Of a stretch of 6,616 nucleotides of DNA, positions 1 to 5,436 are shown piece by piece. The stretch is from an uncultured Verrucomicrobiota bacterium (GTDB taxonomy: Bacteria; Verrucomicrobiota; Kiritimatiellia; CAIVKH01): positions 1 to 6,616 of the forward strand of contig CALBHI010000377.1 of NCBI GenBank assembly GCA_937894535.1. The letters are read 5' to 3'. A program made the position numbers and the translations under genes. How positions within the stretch are numbered: position 1 is the first letter of the stretch; each line of letters starts with the position of its first letter. The notes beneath the pieces were generated by a model. That model did not search any database and was not told where the DNA came from. It was given only the letters and a program-made list of their open reading frames with translations.

Positions 1-1215
1 CTCGTAGTCCGCAACAAACCGCGCCGGCACCCCGCGCCCGGCCAGCTCCGCCGCCAGCCGCTCTGCATCCCCGGTCTTCTTCGCCGTCCCGCCCGCGTAA
101 TACACCGGAAGGATAAACACCCGGTCGCCCGCTCGGCACACCGAGGCGAAGGCATCAACCAGCTCGTTGAACAGCAGCGACAACGGACCGTAGCCGTGCG
201 GGCGCCAGATGCCGTGCACGCACGCCGACTCCTCGGCCGCCGCCCGCCACGACGCCGCGATCTTGGCCGGATTGTGCGCGTAGTCGTCGAGCACGGTAAT
301 CCCCCCGCGCCGCCCCACCACCTCCAGCCGCCGGTGAATCCCCCGGAACGTGGACAACCCCCGCACCAACACCTCCGGCGCAATCCCCAACCGCCGCGCC
401 ACCCGCACCGCCAGCCACGCATTCTCCGCATTGTGCTGGCCCGGCATCGGCGACGGATACGCCACCCCCTCGAACGTGAACCAATTTCCATCCGCCCGCC
501 GCTCCACCGCCAACCGCTCCGCCGGCACCCCGTCCAACACCTCGCCTGCCTGCGGCCCCAGCAGCGTCCACTCCGCCGTCTGCGTGCGGAATTTCAGGAA
601 CAACGAAATGACCTCGTCGAGTTCGAAGTGATCCTTCGACACATTGGTGATCACCGACATCGCCGGATGAAACGACAACAGCGAGCGGTCGCTCTCGTCT
701 GCCTCCAGGATACACAAGCCGCCCGCGCCCTTCCGCGCATTGCCCACCCGGTCCGGCGCGATCCAGTTGATCACCGCCCCGCCGTTGATCACCACCGGAT
801 CCATGCCCGCCTCCGCACACAGGTAGCCGAGCAACCCCGTCACCGTCGTCTTGCCCGCCGTGCCGGTCACCGCCAACACCCGTCGCCCCGCCGCCAACCG
901 CGCCAGCATCGCCGCGCGGTGCACCACCGGCACCTGCAACGCCTGCGCGCGTTGCAGGTCCGCATTGTCGCCCTCGATCGCCGTGCTTACCGCGATCGCC
1001 GCCGTGTCGGCGCGAATCCCCGAACCATCCTGCGGGGTCAACCGGATGCCGCCCAGTTTGAGCCGGTGCAACACCTCCAAATCCTGCCCCTGGTCAATGT
1101 ACCGGTCCGAACCCGACACCTCGTACCCCGCGTCGTGCAGGGCCTGCGCCAATGCGCTCATCCCCACCCCGGCCACCCCGACCACATGCACATGCGATGC
1201 CGCCACGTCCTTCAT
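1..1215 (-). CDS. MurC-like Mur ligase (UDP-N-acetylmuramate--L-alanine ligase or close paralogue), 3' end cut by window edge
   Basis: Mur ligases join an amino acid to a UDP-sugar precursor of peptidoglycan in the cytoplasm, using ATP. The 405 codons visible from ATG 1215 have the Mur order. An N-terminal Rossmann-like UDP-binding domain carries GVAGVGMSALA (residues 13-23) and SGSD (34-37). The central ATPase domain has a P-loop TGTAGKTT (117-124), NGGAVI (144-149), EADESD (171-176) and NVSKDH (191-196). The C-terminal domain has HRRLEVVG (294-301), DDYAHNP (310-316) and RPHGYGP (338-344). GxGGxGMSALA-like and EADESD motifs point to MurC rather than MurD/E/F. Oddities: Ala120 replaces the His of the usual MurC GTHGKTT, and DDYAHNP replaces DDYGHHP, so a divergent paralogue or Mpl-like enzyme is possible. 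It starts 4 bp after the Rdx gene's stop, so the two are probably co-transcribed. GAGGTG abuts the ATG, too close for a normal ribosome site, so the exact start is uncertain (GTG at 1218 is in frame). The C-terminus lies beyond base 1. Confidence 0.85.
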   Translation of the reverse strand, partial: MKDVAASHVHVVGVAGVGMSALAQALHDAGYEVSGSDRYIDQGQDLEVLHRLKLGGIRLTPQDGSGIRADTAAIAVSTAIEGDNADLQRAQALQVPVVHRAAMLARLAAGRRVLAVTGTAGKTTVTGLLGYLCAEAGMDPVVINGGAVINWIAPDRVGNARKGAGGLCILEADESDRSLLSFHPAMSVITNVSKDHFELDEVISLFLKFRTQTAEWTLLGPQAGEVLDGVPAERLAVERRADGNWFTFEGVAYPSPMPGQHNAENAWLAVRVARRLGIAPEVLVRGLSTFRGIHRRLEVVGRRGGITVLDDYAHNPAKIAASWRAAAEESACVHGIWRPHGYGPLSLLFNELVDAFASVCRAGDRVFILPVYYAGGTAKKTGDAERLAAELAGRGVPARFVADYE

Positions 1216-1219
1216 CACC

Positions 1220-1501
1220 TCACTGTTTCCTTTCCGAGTGCCCCAAGGTTTTCCCCGGCGCCACCGCATCGCGCACCACTTGTTTCAATTCCTTGATCTC
1301 GGGAAAAGCCCCGCGCTCCGCACGCGACCACACCACCGGCCCGCCCGCCACCCGCACCTCAAACACCCCGCCCGTGCCCGGAACCAGCGTCACCCCGCCC
1401 AACTCCGCCTCGAACGTCGTCAGCAACTCCTGCGCCATCCACGCCGACCGCATCAACCAGCGGCACTGCGTACAATAGGTGATCTCAATCCGTGGTTTCA
1501 T
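1220..1501 (-). CDS. Rdx family (SelT/SelW/SelH-like) CxxC protein, 93 aa
   Basis: A small cytoplasmic protein of the Rdx family, which has a thioredoxin-like fold and is thought to act in thiol redox reactions; the precise bacterial role is unknown. The start MKPRIEITYCTQCRW carries the family's redox motif CTQC (Cys10, Cys13), with cysteine where animal SelW has selenocysteine. Then come an amphipathic helix (WMAQELLTTFEAEL, 21-34), the strand and turn region VPGTGGVFEVR (40-50), VVWSR (56-60), and the closing segment FPEIKELKQVVRD (66-78). The full length of 93 residues is normal for the family. ATG 1501 was chosen because the family motif begins a few residues after it; the frame stays open to 1771 but the extension looks like translated intergenic palindrome. 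No convincing ribosome site is visible upstream. The Mur ligase gene follows after 4 bp, suggesting one transcript and perhaps translational coupling. Family assignment is confident; function is not. Confidence 0.85.
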   Translation of the reverse strand: MKPRIEITYCTQCRWLMRSAWMAQELLTTFEAELGGVTLVPGTGGVFEVRVAGGPVVWSRAERGAFPEIKELKQVVRDAVAPGKTLGHSERKQ

Positions 1502-1622
1502 AGTTACGACACTTGAATAGAACGTCACGAATTCTTGCCCTGTTTTCAAAACCAATTTCAATACCGATACATAAAGATCAACGAGCGCTCGGAGAGAATA
1601 CAAAAAGATGATACCCGCCTTT

Positions 1623-1646
1623 ATCGGCGAGCGCAGCGACGCCGAT
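1623..1646. repeat. Hairpin, 7-bp stem
   Basis: ATCGGCG (1623-1629) and CGCCGAT (1640-1646) are perfect inverted repeats around a 10-base loop (AGCGCAGCGA). No T-run follows on either strand, so it does not look like an intrinsic terminator. It resembles the short GC-rich palindromes of REP-type elements and lies 8 bp left of the 170-bp palindrome, of which it may be a part. Confidence 0.55.
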
Positions 1647-1654
1647 GCGTGACC

Positions 1655-1824
1655 ACCTGGATTCTTCGGGTAATCCCGCCCCAGCGGGATTAGCGGGTCG
1701 ATGTTCGGATTTGCCCTGATTTCAAGGCGGATTCGCCGCCGCTGGACTCCCGTCCGCGGCGGCGAATCCAACGCCGAAAGCGGGGTAAATCCGGTCGTCG
1801 ACCCGCGGCCCGAAGAATCCAGGT
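1655..1824. repeat. 170-bp nested palindromic element (MITE/REP-like or structured RNA)
   Basis: This element occupies most of the 390-bp gap between the zinc-ribbon bactofilin and the Rdx gene. Its ends are perfect 16-bp inverted repeats, ACCTGGATTCTTCGGG (1655-1670) and its complement at 1809-1824. Inside the left end is a side hairpin, TAATCCCGC/GCGGGATTA (1671-1679, 1684-1692) with loop CCCA. The main stem then continues: 1693-1723 pairs with 1776-1806, with only two mismatches and four G-T pairs in 31 positions. After a short internal loop comes a perfect 14-bp stem (1729-1742 with 1756-1769), capped by GGAC/GTCC around TCCC. It carries no plausible gene, no target-site duplication is visible, and no T-run follows on either strand. 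The pairing is read directly; whether it is mobile DNA, an RNA or a terminator-like structure is inference. No second copy is present in the window. Confidence 0.8.
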
Positions 1825-1891
1825 ATCATCATCCACCCACCACCGCGACCTTAACGCCTCATCACACCACACCTCACCTCACCACCGCCCG

Positions 1892-2656
1892 CTACCCGCC
1901 GATCTCCACATCCGCCTCCAGCACCGCCCCATCCTCCATCACCAACCGCTTCGCCTTCAAGCTCCCCCGGAACGCCGCCCCCGCATGCAGTGTGACCAGG
2001 CCCGTCGCCTCCAGCCTCCCGGATACCGCCCCGCGCACATCCACATCGCGGAACCGCATCGCCGCCTCCCCGCCCTCGATCACCACCCCCTCGCGCACCA
2101 CCAGGTCCTCGGCCTCGATCGCCTCCAACCGGAACACCGCCCCGGGTGCCACCTCCAGCCGCCGGAACGCCTTGATCGACCCGCCCTCGTGCCGCCCCAG
2201 CAGCACCACATCCCGCGCCGACAAGGTCCCGCCCGCCCACACCCCCGTCTCGGTGATCGTCACCACCCCCGCGGTCACGATCGACACATCGTGCGACTTG
2301 TCGATCGTGTAGTCGGTCTGGTTGAGGATCGTCCGGCACTTCGCGCAGTACAACGTGCGCACCTTCCCGGCCACCGTGAACCGGTAGCCGCACTCGTAGC
2401 ACACGTACTCGTACTTGGTCGGAACCGCGGTCTTGCCGATGCGCACCGCGGGTTGCTTTTTGCCGTCCTCCGGCTCGCCGGGCGGCGTGGCCGGAGGTGC
2501 GGGGGGCGGCGGTTTAGAGGGTGGCGGCGCGGCAGACCCCGGCGTCGTCCGGACGTGCTTGACCGCCCGGACCACATCGTAACCGCTGACTTCGCCGATG
2601 GAGCGTTTGTCCGCCAAAACGGGGATCTCCGCCTCCGGCCGATGCCGGAGGCCCAC
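1892..2656 (-). CDS. Bactofilin-like protein with N-terminal zinc ribbon (polymer-forming cytoskeletal family)
   Basis: A 254-residue protein, probably cytoplasmic, in several parts. Residues 14-36 (LADKRSIGEVSGYDVVRAVK...) form a short conserved-looking segment. Residues 40-62 are a proline-rich linker. Residues 80-110 form a probable zinc ribbon with CYEC (Cys86, Cys89) and CAKC (Cys104, Cys107). Residues 120-254 are a repetitive, hydrophobic-alternating right-handed beta-helix like that of bactofilins, ending LVMEDGAVLEADVEIGG. Bactofilins polymerise without nucleotides into filaments that localise cell-wall or shape machinery; what a zinc ribbon adds is unknown. The frame closes just upstream (TGA at 2660-2662), so no ATG start exists: GTG 2656 is the longest option, while TTG 2617 has CGGAG nine bases upstream and may be the real start. 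The gene lies 14 bp after the canonical bactofilin's stop (53 bp from the TTG), so they probably share a transcript and may co-assemble. There is no signal peptide or membrane segment. Confidence 0.8.
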   Translation of the reverse strand: MGLRHRPEAEIPVLADKRSIGEVSGYDVVRAVKHVRTTPGSAAPPPSKPPPPAPPATPPGEPEDGKKQPAVRIGKTAVPTKYEYVCYECGYRFTVAGKVRTLYCAKCRTILNQTDYTIDKSHDVSIVTAGVVTITETGVWAGGTLSARDVVLLGRHEGGSIKAFRRLEVAPGAVFRLEAIEAEDLVVREGVVIEGGEAAMRFRDVDVRGAVSGRLEATGLVTLHAGAAFRGSLKAKRLVMEDGAVLEADVEIGG

Positions 2657-2670
2657 GGATCACGCTCGGA

Positions 2671-3099
2671 TCAACGACGGCCGAAGAAACCGCTGCCCGG
2701 CTGCTCCGGCTTGTTGTCGGACGCCGGCGGCTCGGTCCGCGGTGCCGCCGCGGCCGCACCACCGCTGCCGCCCGGATTGACCTCCGAACGACCGATGAAC
2801 GTCACGCCATCCTCCACCGACAGGCGCTTCGCGTTGATGTCGCCGTGCACCTTCGCCGTCGACTTCATCTCGATCTTGTCCTTCGCCACGATGTTCCCCT
2901 GGATCAACCCCTCGATCACCACCGAGTTCACCTGCAGGTTGCCCTTGATCACCGCGCTCTTGCCGATCACCGCGTCCGCGCTGCAGATCAGCTCGCCTTC
3001 CAGCTTGCCCTCGATCCGCACCCCGCCGCTGCTCTTGATCGTCCCGGTTATCTCGACATCAGCCGCAATCAACGACTGACCACCCTGTCCATTGCTCAT
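2671..3099 (-). CDS. Bactofilin (polymer-forming cytoskeletal protein), 142 aa
   Basis: A canonical bactofilin: a small protein that self-assembles end to end into non-polar filaments and usually sits at the inner membrane, guiding peptidoglycan synthesis, stalk or shape determination. The core, residues 10-105, is a beta-helix with the typical opening IAADVEITGTIKSSGGVRIEG (11-31). Regular hydrophobic turns follow (GKLEGELICSADAVIGKSAVIKG..., VNSVVIEGLIQGNI, KIEMKSTAKVHGDI), then the closing turn RLSVEDGVTFIG (92-103). A flexible Gly/Ala/Pro-rich tail (109-138) ends in GSGFFGRR, an aromatic-basic end that could contact membrane or partners (inference). The ATG at 3099 was chosen because AAGGAG lies eight bases upstream; the frame runs open to 3213 but the extension has no such site and does not look conserved. 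It is the first gene of the minus-strand group, divergent from the adenosine deaminase, with the zinc-ribbon bactofilin immediately downstream. Confidence 0.92.
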   Translation of the reverse strand: MSNGQGGQSLIAADVEITGTIKSSGGVRIEGKLEGELICSADAVIGKSAVIKGNLQVNSVVIEGLIQGNIVAKDKIEMKSTAKVHGDINAKRLSVEDGVTFIGRSEVNPGGSGGAAAAAPRTEPPASDNKPEQPGSGFFGRR

Positions 3100-3107
3100 G
3101 TTCGTAT

Positions 3108-3113
3108 CTCCTT
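3108..3113 (-). promoter_or_regulatory. Ribosome binding site of the bactofilin gene
   Basis: AAGGAG on the minus strand, eight bases before ATG 3099. It fixes the start of the bactofilin and rules out the longer in-frame reading that would begin at 3213. Confidence 0.8.
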
Positions 3114-3148
3114 CGTGATGGTTCCAACTGCACAAAATCCGAACCGCC

Positions 3149-3178
3149 ATTGTTGCCACGATCCCCCACCCCCGGCAA
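3149..3178 (-). promoter_or_regulatory. Candidate sigma70-type promoter for the bactofilin genes
   Basis: On the minus strand TTGCCG (3178-3173) and AACAAT (3154-3149) are separated by 18 bases, about 50 bp upstream of the bactofilin ATG. The -10 box matches the consensus at only four of six positions, so this is tentative. The intergenic region 3100-3299 would then hold two divergent promoters, one for each gene, and contains no other feature that I can see. Confidence 0.35.
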
Positions 3179-3243
3179 GCCGCGATCACCCGCCCTGGAG
3201 CCGCCGCGCCCACGGGTGCCGCCGGAACCCGTCACAATCGGGA

Positions 3244-3272
3244 TTGCCGCCCGACGATTTTCCCGCTATCCT
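3244..3272 (+). promoter_or_regulatory. Candidate sigma70-type promoter for the adenosine deaminase gene
   Basis: TTGCCG (3244-3249) and TATCCT (3267-3272) are separated by the ideal 17 bases, and the -10 box ends 27 bp before ATG 3300. The implied transcript would have a leader of roughly 20 bases containing the AGGGA ribosome site (3288-3292). The match is good for both boxes and the spacing, but start-site data are absent. Confidence 0.55.
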
Positions 3273-3299
3273 GTCCAACAACAACAAAGGGAATACGTT

Positions 3300-4523
3300 A
3301 TGAAGCAGGTCCTCACCGAGTCGTTCGTCCGCAGCATCCCCAAGACCGAACTGCATGTGCACCTCGACGGATCCCTCCGTATCCCCACCCTGATCGACCT
3401 CGCGAAGCGCAACAAGGTGAAGCTGCCGTCGATGACCGAAAGCGGCCTGCGTGAAACCGTGTTCAAGGACAAGTACAAGGACCTCTGGGACTACCTGCAA
3501 GGCTTCAACTACACCTGCGCGGTGATGCAGAACGCCGAGAGCCTTGAGCGCATCGGCTACGAGCTGATCCAGGACCACCTCGCCGAGGGGGTCCGCTACA
3601 TCGAGGTCCGTTTCGCCCCGCAACTGCACATGCACGAGAAGCTCTCGATGAAGCAGGTCATCGCCGCGGTGTGCAAGGGCATGGACCGCGCCCGCAAGGA
3701 ACACAACCAGTCCCCGGCGGTGCGCAAGGGCGAGGACATTCCCTGCTACTACGGCCTGATCCTCTGCGCCCTGCGTTTCTTCAACGAGCACATGTCGCCC
3801 TACTACAAGCAGATCATCCAGGTCATGCCCTACGCCCCGCCGAAACAGGTCTTCGCCGCCGCGTCGCTCGAACTCGCCCGCGCCGCCGTCGAACTCGCCC
3901 ACCACGACGGCTACCCGGTGGTCGGTTTTGACCTCGCCGGCGCCGAAAAAGGCTTCCCGGCCGGCGACCATCAGGCCGCATTCCAGCACGCCCACAGCAA
4001 CTTCATCCGCAAGACCGTGCACGCCGGCGAGGCCTACGGACCCGAGTCGATCTTCCAGGCCATCACCGACTGCTATGCCAACCGCATCGGCCACGGCACC
4101 TGGCTCTTTGCCGACAGCCTGGTCAAGAGCCTGCCCAAGGCCGAAGCCAAACTCTACGTCCAGCACCTCGCCGAATACATCGCCAGCCAGCGCATCACCA
4201 TCGAGGTCTGCCTCACCAGCAACCTCCAGACCATGCCGCACCTGAAATCGGTCGCCAAACACCCGCTGCGCCAGATGCTCGACCACAACCTCTCGGTCAC
4301 CATCTGCACCGACAACCGCCTCGTCTCCAACACCACCGTCACCGACGAGATCATGCTCGCGGTGAAGCACCTGCGCATGACCCCGCGCGAACTCCGCAAC
4401 GTCGTCATCGCCGGCTTTAAAGGCAGCTTCTTCCCCGGCACCTACAACGAAAAACGCGCCTATGTCCGCCAGGTCATCGACCGCTACGAAGCCCTCGCGG
4501 AAAAGGCCGGGCTGAACAACTGA
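3300..4523 (+). CDS. add: Adenosine deaminase family protein, 407 aa
   Basis: Adenosine deaminases hydrolyse adenosine (or deoxyadenosine) to inosine and ammonia in purine salvage, using one zinc ion in a TIM barrel in the cytoplasm. The metal ligands and catalytic residues are in place: HVHLDGSL with His19 and His21, DLAGAE (211-216), VHAGE with His241 and catalytic Glu244, RIGHGT with His265, SNLQT (307-311), and the metal Asp338 in CTDNR. The usual TDD pair is TDN here (Asn339), a variant I recall from actinobacterial-type enzymes. At 407 residues it is longer than the roughly 330-350 of many bacterial members, with extra sequence around 128-150 (RKEHNQSPAVRKGEDIP). Start ATG 3300 has AGGGA seven bases upstream; an in-frame extension to 3150 crosses the promoter and is rejected. 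It appears to be a single-gene unit, divergent from the bactofilins. A related activity such as adenine or aminodeoxyfutalosine deaminase is not excluded from sequence alone. Confidence 0.92.
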   Translation: MKQVLTESFVRSIPKTELHVHLDGSLRIPTLIDLAKRNKVKLPSMTESGLRETVFKDKYKDLWDYLQGFNYTCAVMQNAESLERIGYELIQDHLAEGVRYIEVRFAPQLHMHEKLSMKQVIAAVCKGMDRARKEHNQSPAVRKGEDIPCYYGLILCALRFFNEHMSPYYKQIIQVMPYAPPKQVFAAASLELARAAVELAHHDGYPVVGFDLAGAEKGFPAGDHQAAFQHAHSNFIRKTVHAGEAYGPESIFQAITDCYANRIGHGTWLFADSLVKSLPKAEAKLYVQHLAEYIASQRITIEVCLTSNLQTMPHLKSVAKHPLRQMLDHNLSVTICTDNRLVSNTTVTDEIMLAVKHLRMTPRELRNVVIAGFKGSFFPGTYNEKRAYVRQVIDRYEALAEKAGLNN

Positions 4524-4611
4524 CGGAAACGTCCCCATAACGCGGAGAACGGGCATTCAAACATTCTTGTAAGGATTCCCGCAGATAACCGATTGGTAGA
4601 TGGAGTAGCGT

Positions 4612-4644
4612 CACGGGTTGGAGAAGGAATCGACCTTCCCCGTG
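4612..4644 (+). other. Interrupted hairpin in the leader of the beta-barrel gene
   Basis: CACGGG (4612-4617) pairs with CCCGTG (4639-4644), and GAAGG (4623-4627) pairs with CCTTC (4634-4638) around the loop AATCGA. The five bases TTGGA bulge out on the left. It ends 18 bp before the ribosome binding site AGGAG (4662-4666). No T-run follows, so it is not an obvious terminator for the upstream gene. It could stabilise or regulate the mRNA leader, or be incidental. I find no convincing promoter in the 152-bp gap 4524-4675; TTGGAG at 4618 with GATAAA at 4644 is too widely spaced. Confidence 0.35.
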
Positions 4645-4675
4645 ATAAAAAGAAACGAAACAGGAGTAGCAGAAG

Positions 4676-5218
4676 ATGAAACACACATGGACGTTATTGG
4701 CATGCGCAGCGTTGTTCGCTGGCTCGGCATTCGCAGCAGAACAGGCATCCGGGGTGGTTACCCCGAATCTGGACAAGGGAACCAAGGTACTTGAAGGAGC
4801 AGGCAACATCGACGTCATGGCCGATTCGCTGCAGCTTCAGGTCGCCTATGGCCATTTCGTGGCCGACGGCATCGAAGTGGCTGTGCTTGCGGGCATCCGC
4901 GACGACGACCGCTACATGGCCACCGAACTGGGCGCTCGTGCCGAGTACAATTTCCTGCTCGACTCTGCTCTGGTGCCTTTCCTGAGCGCCGGGGTGGTTT
5001 GGGCCGATGCCGAAGCCGACGAGAGCGATCTCGACGCCGACGCCGCCGTCTTTTCGCTCGGCGGTGGCGCGAAGTACTTCATCCGCGACAACGTCGCCCT
5101 CGCTTTCAGTGGCAACTACCTAATCGCCACCGATGACATCTTCGTCGACAGCGAAGACAATGAGTTGCAGGATGACGAGTTCCGCCTCCTTTTCAGCGTT
5201 CGTTTCTACTTCGACTAA
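4676..5218 (+). CDS. Exported acidic outer-membrane beta-barrel protein, 180 aa
   Basis: A small secreted protein with a classical Sec signal peptide: short charged start MKHT, hydrophobic core WTLLACAALFAGSAFA, and probable cleavage after Ala20 (AFA-AEQ). The mature part shows alternating amphipathic strands with short turns: LQLQVAYGHF (52-61), GIEVAVLAGI (65-74), ELGARAEYNF (84-93), LVPFLSAGVVWADA (99-112), AVFSLGGGAKYFI (124-136), VALAFSGNYLIAT (140-152), and a terminal strand FRLLFSVRFYFD. This fits an eight-stranded OmpA/OmpW/OmpX-like barrel in the outer membrane. The presumed loops are extremely acidic (DAEADESDLDADA 111-123; DDIFVDSEDNELQDDE 153-168): I count 31 Asp/Glu against 9 Lys/Arg in the mature chain. 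Its specific function is not recognisable. AGGAG lies nine bases before ATG 4676. A strong terminator follows 21 bp after the stop, so it is probably the last or only gene of its transcript. Confidence 0.85.
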   Translation: MKHTWTLLACAALFAGSAFAAEQASGVVTPNLDKGTKVLEGAGNIDVMADSLQLQVAYGHFVADGIEVAVLAGIRDDDRYMATELGARAEYNFLLDSALVPFLSAGVVWADAEADESDLDADAAVFSLGGGAKYFIRDNVALAFSGNYLIATDDIFVDSEDNELQDDEFRLLFSVRFYFD

Positions 5219-5239
5219 CCGATCATCCCATGGCCTGGC

Positions 5240-5270
5240 GGCCCACTCCGGCATCCGGGGTGGGCCTTTT
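5240..5270 (+). terminator. Rho-independent terminator after the beta-barrel gene
   Basis: GGCCCAC (5240-5246) pairs with GTGGGCC (5260-5266). Inside, a T-G pair and CCGG/CCGG extend the stem to 12 bp around the three-base loop CAT. The stem is followed directly by TTTTCTATTT. It lies 21 bp after the stop codon of the upstream gene, the classical arrangement. Confidence 0.92.
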
Positions 5271-5436
5271 CTATTTGCCGATCACCGCCCGCGCTCCAGG
5301 CAAGACCGGGCGGCCCCCGAATCCGCCATCGTGCCGCAACGCGCCTTCCGTCATCCGGCACCCTCCGCTCACTTCGCCCCCCTGACGTCCTCCCCTGCCC
5401 CCCGCCGCTCAATGTGCATACGAACCGACAACAAGA

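Larger units (their letters stand above)
1607..1830. repeat. Outer inverted repeat enclosing the 170-bp palindrome
   Basis: GATGATACC at 1607-1615 is the exact reverse complement of GGTATCATC at 1822-1830. The right copy overlaps the end of the 170-bp palindrome by three bases (1822-1824), so the independent part of the outer pairing is GATGAT with ATCATC (1607-1612 with 1825-1830). Between the left outer arm and the palindrome lies a second hairpin (1623-1646). This gives a possible cloverleaf-like element of 224 bp with two side arms on its left half. The match is short, and its membership in the same element is an inference from its position. No target-site duplication is visible outside either boundary. 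Confidence 0.4.

Noticed and set aside
196..1296. Long plus-strand open frame (366 aa) across the Mur ligase
   Set aside because: It is antisense to a clearly conserved Mur ligase, and its product is dominated by Arg/His/Pro, typical of a GC-rich shadow frame.
1502..1771. N-terminal extension of the Rdx protein back to an ATG at 1771
   Set aside because: The extension translates part of the palindromic element, and the family motif begins just after ATG 1501.
1985..3079. Long plus-strand open frame (364 aa) across both bactofilins
   Set aside because: It is antisense to two recognisable genes, with low-complexity Arg/Pro/Leu composition and no family motif.
3150..3299. N-terminal extension of the adenosine deaminase
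   Set aside because: It covers the likely promoter and ribosome binding site and does not resemble a deaminase; ATG 3300 gives the usual start.
4522..4533. GACG-GAAA-CGTC mini-hairpin at the adenosine deaminase stop
   Set aside because: A four-bp stem without a T-run is too weak to call a terminator.
3186..4556. Long minus-strand open frame (456 aa) antisense to the adenosine deaminase
   Set aside because: The plus-strand protein carries every catalytic motif; the antisense product is Val/Gly/Asp-rich shadow sequence.
5331..5361. GTGCCG/CGGCAC inverted repeat with a 19-base loop
   Set aside because: Six bp around a long loop is expected by chance in GC-rich DNA.
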